From an uncultured Collinsella sp. (GTDB lineage: Bacteria > Actinomycetota > Coriobacteriia > Coriobacteriales > Coriobacteriaceae), in assembly GCA_938023905.1 (NCBI GenBank), contig CALJCO010000096.1:1-32323 (forward strand): 32,323 nt of DNA. The letters run 5' to 3'. Below, piece by piece: positions 28,006 to 32,323 of the stretch; positions within the stretch are counted from its first letter, which is position 1; every line of letters starts with the position of its first letter. Both the position numbers and the translations under genes were made by a program. The notes beneath the pieces were generated by a model that worked only from the letters and a program-made list of their open reading frames with translations, was not told the DNA's origin and did not search any database.

Positions 28006-28106
28006 GGACACGCCCGGAACCGTGTATACGTCCGGTGTCATCGCACCCGAGGCAGAACCTCGAATCCCTGTCTGCGATGGCTAACGGATTCCTATTGAAA
28101 GGGATT
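28006..28106 (+). promoter_or_regulatory. rplB leader: shared motif and nested stems
   Basis: GGACACGCCCG (28006-28016) followed by CCGTGTATAC (28020-28029) matches the module before rplC. Downstream, CATCGCA (28039-28045) pairs with TGCGATG (28073-28079) around CGAGG (28048-28052) and CCTCG (28058-28062). AATCCC (28063-28068) is complementary to GGGATT (28101-28106), which overlaps the rplB ribosome-binding site, so two exclusive folds are possible. An internal promoter or translational switch is inference. Confidence 0.45.
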
Positions 28107-28109
28107 GTA

Positions 28110-28940
28110 ATGGCTGTAAAGCACCTTAAGCCGACCTCCGCTGGTAGGCGTTGGCAGACGATCTCCGATTTCTCTGAGATCACCTGCACCAAGCCCGAGA
28201 AGTCTCTTCTCGAGCCCCTGCCCAAGAAGGCCGGTCGTAACAACAACGGCCGCATCACCACCCGCCACCAGGGCGGCGGCGTGAAGCGTCGTTACCGCGT
28301 GATCGACTTCAAGCGCAACAAGGACGGCGTGCCCGCCAAGGTTGCCACGATCGAGTACGATCCGAACCGTTCCGCTCGCATCGCTCTGCTGCACTACGCT
28401 GACGGTGAGAAGCGCTACATCCTGGCCCCCAAGGGCCTCGAGGTCGGTCAGACCATCATGTCCGGTTCTGACGCCGACATCAAGCCGGGCAACGCTCTGC
28501 CCCTCGCCGACATCCCCGTCGGTACGCTCATCCACGCCGTCGAGTTCCAGCCGGGCAAGGGCGCTGCTATCGCCCGTTCCGCCGGTAATTCCTGTCAGCT
28601 GATGGGTAAGGAGGGCAAGTACGCTATCGTCCGTATGCCTTCCTCCGAGATGCGCCGCATCCTCGTTACCTGCCGCGCCACCGTCGGTGAGGTCGGCAAC
28701 GCCGATCACGCCAACATCGTCATCGGCAAGGCCGGCCGTAAGCGTCACATGAACGTGCGCCCGACCGTCCGCGGTACCGTCATGAACCCTGTCGACCACC
28801 CGCACGGCGGTGGCGAGGGCAAGAACCACACCTCTGGTCGTCCCTCTGTTACCCCCTGGGGTAAGCCGACGAAGGGCCTTCGTACGCGCAAGAAGAAGAA
28901 GGTCTCGAACCAGCACATCATTCGTCGCCGTAAGAAGTAA
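28110..28940 (+). CDS. rplB: 50S ribosomal protein L2
   Basis: L2 is needed for subunit joining and sits near the peptidyl-transferase centre. The 276-residue length is standard. The N-terminal MAVKHLKPTSAGRRWQ and RITTRHQGGGVKRRYRVIDF are followed by the C-terminal DHPHGGGEGKN loop with the conserved His. The ATG at 28110 fits the family length and follows AAAGGGA (28098-28104). The open frame extends upstream to 28035, but that part runs through the structured leader and does not look like L2. Confidence 0.97.
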   Translation: MAVKHLKPTSAGRRWQTISDFSEITCTKPEKSLLEPLPKKAGRNNNGRITTRHQGGGVKRRYRVIDFKRNKDGVPAKVATIEYDPNRSARIALLHYADGEKRYILAPKGLEVGQTIMSGSDADIKPGNALPLADIPVGTLIHAVEFQPGKGAAIARSAGNSCQLMGKEGKYAIVRMPSSEMRRILVTCRATVGEVGNADHANIVIGKAGRKRHMNVRPTVRGTVMNPVDHPHGGGEGKNHTSGRPSVTPWGKPTKGLRTRKKKKVSNQHIIRRRKK

Positions 28941-28972
28941 TTTCGGATACCGAGTTTTAGGAGAAAGCACTT

Positions 28973-29233
28973 ATGAGCAGAAGTCTCAAAAAGGGCCCGT
29001 TCGTGGAGACTCGCCTTCTCTCGCGTATCACCGCGATGAACGAGGCTGGCAAGAAGGACGTCGTGAAGACCTGGTCCCGCGCGTCCACCATCTTCCCCGA
29101 GATGGTTGGTCACACCATCGCCGTCCACGACGGCCGCAAGCATGTGCCCGTGTATGTTACCGAGTCCATGGTTGGTCACAAGCTCGGCGAGTTCGCGCCG
29201 ACTCGTACGTTCCGTGGCCACAAGGCCAAATAG
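28973..29233 (+). CDS. rpsS: 30S ribosomal protein S19
   Basis: S19 forms part of the 30S head and contacts the A-site finger of 23S rRNA. The 86-residue protein has SRSLKKGPFVE at the start, TWSRASTIFPEMVGHTIAVH in the middle and GHKLGEFAPTRTFRGH near the end. AGGAG precedes the ATG. It is 32 bases after rplB and 14 before rplV, the normal S10-operon order. Confidence 0.97.
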   Translation: MSRSLKKGPFVETRLLSRITAMNEAGKKDVVKTWSRASTIFPEMVGHTIAVHDGRKHVPVYVTESMVGHKLGEFAPTRTFRGHKAK

Positions 29234-29247
29234 GGGGTTAACCGTAA

Positions 29248-29619
29248 ATGGCAACTAAGTCTATTGAAACTGAGGCCACCGAGGTTCGCGCCGTCGCTAA
29301 GTACGTGCGTGTTTCCCCCAGCAAGGCCCGCCTGGTGGTCGATCTGATCCGCCGCAAGCCTGTCGCTCAGGCCTTCGACATCCTCCACTTCTGCGACCGC
29401 GCCGTCGCCGTGGATGTCGAGAAGGTTCTCCGTTCCGCCGTTGCGAACGCCGAGAACAACAACGGTCTGCGTGCCGACAACCTGGTTGTCGCCGCTGCCT
29501 ATGTTGACGAGGGTCCGACGCTTAAGCGCATCCGTCCCCGCGCCAAGGGTTCCGCTTCTCGCATTCTGAAGCGTACTTCCCACATCACCGTCGTCGTTGC
29601 TCCTCGAAAGGAGGCGTAA
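29248..29619 (+). CDS. rplV: 50S ribosomal protein L22
   Basis: L22 lines the exit tunnel with a long beta-hairpin, here RIRPRAKGSASRILKRTSHI (about residues 92-111), where macrolide-resistance insertions arise; none is seen. The globular part has AKYVRVSPSKARLVVDLIRR. At 123 residues it is slightly longer than the Escherichia coli protein, mostly from an N-terminal extension (MATKSIETEATEV). The start follows GGGGG at 29234-29238. Confidence 0.97.
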   Translation: MATKSIETEATEVRAVAKYVRVSPSKARLVVDLIRRKPVAQAFDILHFCDRAVAVDVEKVLRSAVANAENNNGLRADNLVVAAAYVDEGPTLKRIRPRAKGSASRILKRTSHITVVVAPRKEA

Positions 29620-29625
29620 AGCTGT

Positions 29626-30336
29626 ATGGGTCAGAAAGTCTACCCCACCGGCTTCCGTCTTGGCATCACCGAGAACTGGCGCTCCCGCTGGTTCGCAGAG
29701 AAGGATTACGCTAAGACCCTCGGTAACGATCTCGAGATCCGCAAGTACCTCGAGAAGCGTCTTTCCCGCGCAGCTGTCTCCCGCGTCGAGATCGAGCGCG
29801 CTGGCGACAAGGTGAAGGTCATCATCCTCACCGCTCGCCCCGGCGTTGTCATCGGTAAGAAGGGTGCCGAGATCGATACCCTCCGCACCGAGCTCGAGAA
29901 GGTCGCTGGCGTCTCCAAGGGCCAGCTCTCCGTCGACGTTGTCGAGATCAAGCGCCCCGAGCTCGACGCCAACCTCGTTGCTCAGTCTATCGCCGAGCAG
30001 CTCGAGGGCCGCGTTGCCTTCCGTCGCGCTATGCGCAAGGCTGTTCAGTCCGCCCGCAAGGCCGGCGCTAAGGGCATCCGTATCCAGTGCTCCGGTCGTC
30101 TCGGCGGTGCCGAGATGGGCCGTCGTGAGTGGTACCGCGAGGGTCGCGTGCCTCTGCACACCCTCCGTGCCAAGATCGACTACGGCACGGCTGTCGCCAG
30201 CACCACCATGGGCGCTTGCGGCGTGAAGGTCTGGATCTACCTGGGCGAGAAGCTCCCGGGCCAGCCTGTTCCCAACCCTGCACTCGAGGGCTCTTCCCGT
30301 CCTCGTCGTCGTAACTCCGAGAGGAGGGGTCAGTAG
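29626..30336 (+). CDS. rpsC: 30S ribosomal protein S3
   Basis: S3 helps form the mRNA entry channel and its helicase activity. The 236-residue protein starts MGQKVYPTGFRLGITENWRS. It has a type II KH domain with the GxxG loop in VVIGKKGAEIDTLRTEL (about residues 74-90) and the C-terminal RIQCSGRLGGAEMGRREWYR block. The C-terminal tail is short and basic. AAAGGAGG at 29608-29615 inside the end of rplV serves the start. The rplP GTG overlaps its stop by one base. Confidence 0.97.
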   Translation: MGQKVYPTGFRLGITENWRSRWFAEKDYAKTLGNDLEIRKYLEKRLSRAAVSRVEIERAGDKVKVIILTARPGVVIGKKGAEIDTLRTELEKVAGVSKGQLSVDVVEIKRPELDANLVAQSIAEQLEGRVAFRRAMRKAVQSARKAGAKGIRIQCSGRLGGAEMGRREWYREGRVPLHTLRAKIDYGTAVASTTMGACGVKVWIYLGEKLPGQPVPNPALEGSSRPRRRNSERRGQ

Positions 30337-30839
30337 TGCTTGCCCCTAAGCGTATTCTTCACCGCAAGGTGCAGCGTGGCTCCATGAAGGGCCAGGCCAA
30401 GGGTAATACCGAGCTGCATTTCGGCGAGTTTGGTATCCAGGCTCTCGAGGCCCATTGGATCACCAACCGTCAGATCGAGGCCGCTCGTATTGCCATGACC
30501 CGCTACATGAAGCGTGGCGGTCGTGTCTACATCACGATCTTCCCCGATAAGCCCATCACCAAGAAGCCTGCCGAGACTCGCATGGGTTCTGGTAAGGGTA
30601 ACCCCGAGGAGTGGGTGGCCGTCGTCAAGCCCGGCCGCATCATGTTCGAGGTCAAGGGCGTGCCCGAGGAGGTCGCTCGCGAGGCTCTGCGTCTTGCACA
30701 GCACAAGCTTCCCATCAAGACCAAGATTGTTGCTGCCAAGAACGCTGAGCAGCGCATCGAGAAGGAGATGGCTGAGGAGGCCGCTCTCGAGGCCAAGTGG
30801 GCTGCTGAGGACGCCGCCGCCGCCAAGGAGGAGAACTAA
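30336..30839 (+). CDS. rplP: 50S ribosomal protein L16 with a C-terminal extension
   Basis: L16 organises the A-site region of the large subunit. The core (about residues 1-138) has MLAPKRILHRKVQRGSMKG, ITNRQIEAARIAMTRYMKRG and KKPAETRMGSGKGNPEEWVA. The protein is 167 residues, about 30 longer than the usual 137. The addition is a charged, Ala/Glu-rich helix (EKEMAEEAALEAKWAAEDAA). The GTG start overlaps the rpsC stop by one base and follows GAGAGGAGGGG. Its stop overlaps the rpmC ATG by one base, so rpsC-rplP-rpmC are tightly coupled. Confidence 0.96.
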   Translation: MLAPKRILHRKVQRGSMKGQAKGNTELHFGEFGIQALEAHWITNRQIEAARIAMTRYMKRGGRVYITIFPDKPITKKPAETRMGSGKGNPEEWVAVVKPGRIMFEVKGVPEEVAREALRLAQHKLPIKTKIVAAKNAEQRIEKEMAEEAALEAKWAAEDAAAAKEEN

Positions 30840-31054
30840 TGAAGCCCGCAGAGATTCGTGAGCTCTCGGACGCTCAGCTCGTTGAGAAGCTGAAGGAAAT
30901 GCGCGCCGAGCTCTTTAACCTTCGTTTCCAGATGGCCACCAGCCAGCTGGACAACACCGCTCGCGTCAACACCGTGAAGAAGGACATCGCTCGCGTCCTC
31001 ACGGAGCAGCGCGCCCGCGAGATCGCAGCGGAGAAGTCCGCTGTCGCCGAGTAG
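30839..31054 (+). CDS. rpmC: 50S ribosomal protein L29
   Basis: L29 sits next to L23 at the tunnel exit. The 71-residue helical protein has EIRELSDAQLVEKLKEMRAE followed by LFNLRFQMATSQLDNTARV and an Ala/Glu-rich tail. The ATG overlaps the rplP stop (TAATG), and GGAGGAG (30827-30833) lies within the end of rplP. The order rplP-rpmC-rpsQ is standard. Confidence 0.96.
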   Translation: MKPAEIRELSDAQLVEKLKEMRAELFNLRFQMATSQLDNTARVNTVKKDIARVLTEQRAREIAAEKSAVAE

Positions 31055-31070
31055 GACCTAAGGAGAGAAC

Positions 31071-31331
31071 ATGACTGATTCGCGTAACTCGCGTAAGGTC
31101 CGTACGGGTGTCGTTACCTCCGTCTCCGGTGCCAAGACCATTGTTGTCACCATCACCGAGCGCAAGCGTCACCCCAAGTACGGCAAGATGATGACCAGCT
31201 CCAAGAAGCTGCACGCTCACGACGAGGAGTGCACGGCTGGCGTGGGCGATACCGTCCGCGTTATGGAGACCCGTCCTATGTCCAAGATGAAGCGTTGGCG
31301 CCTCATCGAGGTCGTCGAGCGCGCTAAATAA
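31071..31331 (+). CDS. rpsQ: 30S ribosomal protein S17
   Basis: S17 is an early assembly protein of the 30S body. The 86-residue OB-fold protein shows RKVRTGVVTSVSGAKTIVV, ITERKRHPKYGKMM and ETRPMSKMKRWRLIEVVERA, in family order. AAGGAG precedes the ATG by 7 bases. A 118-base structured gap separates it from rplN, where most bacteria have a very short spacer. Confidence 0.96.
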   Translation: MTDSRNSRKVRTGVVTSVSGAKTIVVTITERKRHPKYGKMMTSSKKLHAHDEECTAGVGDTVRVMETRPMSKMKRWRLIEVVERAK

Positions 31332-31358
31332 GCAGTCGCTCTTACGACTTGTACGTTT

Positions 31359-31424
31359 CCGAAGATGTGCGTATGCCTGGCTTGCATACCACGGGCCGTA
31401 TAAAGGCTGCGCACCTCTCTTCGG
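31359..31424 (+). promoter_or_regulatory. Three-tier stem-loop between rpsQ and rplN
   Basis: CCGAAGA (31359-31365) pairs with TCTTCGG (31418-31424), GTGC (31367-31370) with GCAC (31411-31414), and GTATGC (31371-31376) with GCATAC (31384-31389). A TATAAA (31400-31405) lies in the interior without a clear -35 box. The fold ends 25 bases before rplN. It is a candidate autoregulatory site or processing signal at the S10/spc junction. Confidence 0.5.
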
Positions 31425-31449
31425 TTCTTAGTTCGGAGGAACATCTACC

Positions 31450-31818
31450 ATGATTCAGATGCAAACCATGCTGAACGTCGCCGACAACTCCGGCGCTCGC
31501 AAGATTCGCTGCATCAAGGTGCTTGGCGGTTCCAAGCGTCGTTATGCAGGCATCGGCGATGTGTTCATCGGTGCTGTCCAGGAGGCTACCCCTGGCGCCA
31601 ACGTCAAGAAGAAGGACGTTGTCCGTTGCGTCGTCGTTCGCACCGTTAAGGAGATCCGCCGCAAGGATGGCTCCTACATTCGCTTTGATGAGAACGCCTG
31701 CGTTGTCATCAACAACGATGGTTCGCCCGTCGGCACCCGTATCTTCGGGCCCGTCGCTCGCGAGCTTCGTGACAAGAAGTACATGAAGATCGTCTCGCTC
31801 GCTCCCGAGACCCTGTAG
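31450..31818 (+). CDS. rplN: 50S ribosomal protein L14
   Basis: L14 forms an inter-subunit bridge and is the docking site of the silencing factor RsfS. The 122-residue length is exact for the family. Visible blocks are MIQMQTMLNVADNSGARKI, VKKKDVVRCVVVRT, KDGSYIRFDENACVVIN and GTRIFGPVARELR. GGAGG (31435-31439) precedes the ATG. It is the usual first gene of the spc operon, which fits the structured gap before it. Confidence 0.97.
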   Translation: MIQMQTMLNVADNSGARKIRCIKVLGGSKRRYAGIGDVFIGAVQEATPGANVKKKDVVRCVVVRTVKEIRRKDGSYIRFDENACVVINNDGSPVGTRIFGPVARELRDKKYMKIVSLAPETL

Positions 31819-31831
31819 TTAGGGGAGATAT

Positions 31832-32137
31832 ATGTATATCAAGAAGGGCGATAAGGTCCAGGTTCTCTCTGGTAAGGATCGCGGCAAGCAGGGCGTTGTC
31901 CTGCGTGCTCTCCCCGCCGAGAACAAGGTCGTTGTCGAGGGCGTTTCGGTCGTCAAGAAGGCCGTCAAGCCCAACGCTGCCAACCAGCAGGGCGGCATCG
32001 TTTCGCAGGAGGCTCCCATCGACGCCTCCAACGTCAATCTCGTTTGCCCCGAGTGCGGTAAGGTTACCCGCGTCGGTCACGAGAAGGACGGCAAGAACAA
32101 GCTGCGCGTCTGCAAGAAGTGCGGCCACAAGTTCTAA
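31832..32137 (+). CDS. rplX: 50S ribosomal protein L24 with a zinc-ribbon pair
   Basis: L24 is an assembly initiator of the large subunit. The 101-residue KOW-domain protein has KKGDKVQVLSGKDRGKQGVV at the start and a C-terminal CPEC (residues 74-77) and CKKC (94-97) pair that should bind zinc, a variant found in many bacteria. GGGGAG lies before the ATG. In most bacteria rplE follows; here an intrinsic terminator comes 27 bases after the stop. Confidence 0.96.
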   Translation: MYIKKGDKVQVLSGKDRGKQGVVLRALPAENKVVVEGVSVVKKAVKPNAANQQGGIVSQEAPIDASNVNLVCPECGKVTRVGHEKDGKNKLRVCKKCGHKF

Positions 32138-32163
32138 GCTGCCCGCAACATCAAGTTGCTAGC

Positions 32164-32197
32164 AAAGGCCCGGATGCCACGGCACCCGGGCCTTTTT
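32164..32197 (+). terminator. Rho-independent terminator after rplX
   Basis: GGCCCGG (32167-32173) pairs with CCGGGCC (32186-32192), with an inner TGCC/GGCA stem. AAA precedes and TTTTT (32193-32197) follows. This is a strong terminator at a point where the spc operon usually continues into rplE. Confidence 0.9.
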
Positions 32198-32212
32198 CTA
32201 TCCCTACTCATT

Positions 32213-32255
32213 GCACTCATTGGGGACGGACTTAAATGAGTGCCCTTAATGGGCA
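32213..32255. repeat. Palindromic repeat with GGGGACGGAC centre and a second small hairpin
   Basis: GCACTCATT (32213-32221) is the exact reverse complement of AATGAGTGC (32235-32243). TGCCC (32241-32245) then pairs with GGGCA (32251-32255) around TTAAT. The centre resembles that of the repeat at 22652-22680 while the arms differ. From 32256 to the end I see no gene, only three imperfect 10-base repeats (TGCGCGTTTA, TGCGCGTTAG, ATTGCGTTAA). Confidence 0.6.
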
Positions 32256-32323
32256 AGCATAGATGAGCGGGTGCGCTGTACAAATTGCTTGTGTGCGCGT
32301 TTATGCGCGTTAGATTGCGTTAA

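Noticed and set aside
32286..32323. Tandem repeat at the window end (TGCGCGTTTA and similar)
   Set aside because: Only three imperfect units are seen before the sequence ends, too few to call a repeat array.

Overview
The window looks like a chromosomal segment of a high-GC anaerobic actinobacterium of the class Coriobacteriia, most likely Collinsella or a close relative. That placement is inference. It rests on the GC-rich codon use, the use of FabK rather than FabI, a fused AccD-AccA carboxyltransferase, frequent TTG starts, and palindromic GGGACAGTCC-type intergenic repeats. I could not run a database search. I see no rRNA, tRNA, CRISPR array, phage gene or transposase.

Layout. Bases 1-6465 carry the 3' part of rpoB and all of rpoC, followed by a strong terminator set inside a larger inverted repeat. 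Bases 6775-8320 hold an ECF sigma factor overlapping a membrane-anchored probable anti-sigma gene, inserted between rpoBC and the str operon. Bases 8321-9000 are a 680-base gap with two large fold-back elements and the rpsL promoter. Bases 9001-12414 are rpsL-rpsG-fusA-rpsJ, with no tuf, closed by a strong terminator. The divergent birA (12531-13307, minus strand) faces a long co-oriented type II fatty-acid operon at 13482-22656: fabH, acpP, fabK, fabD, fabG, fabF, accB, fabZ, accC, accDA. A solo PTS EIIC protein, a cation-diffusion-facilitator exporter and a histidine phosphatase follow (22697-25899). After a 449-base gap with a second fold-back element and a structured leader comes the rest of the S10/spc ribosomal cluster (26349-32137): rplC, rplD, rplW, rplB, rpsS, rplV, rpsC, rplP, rpmC, rpsQ, rplN, rplX. 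A terminator follows rplX. The last 126 bases hold only small palindromes.

How the genes work together. The window joins the transcription core, the translation core and membrane-lipid initiation. The lipid block is nearly self-contained. BirA biotinylates AccB; AccC and AccDA make malonyl-CoA; FabD loads it on ACP; FabH starts the chain; and FabF, FabG, FabZ and FabK elongate it. The birA-fabH gap has two related 16-base dyads around a promoter, which suggests one regulator for the pathway. The fab/acc block and three accessory genes separate rpsJ from rplC, which are neighbours in most bacteria.

Most notable observations: (1) two 137-151 bp fold-back elements, one upstream of each ribosomal-protein operon, with a nearly identical core of about 67 bases and unrelated but self-complementary arms; (2) an RpoC C-terminal extension that aligns without gaps to the RNA polymerase alpha C-terminal domain; (3) a shared GAAATAT-N10-GGATACGCCCG module upstream of rpsL and rplC, with a related site before rplB; (4) the dual fabH operator; (5) a natural Arg at S12 position 88, a classical streptomycin-resistance position.
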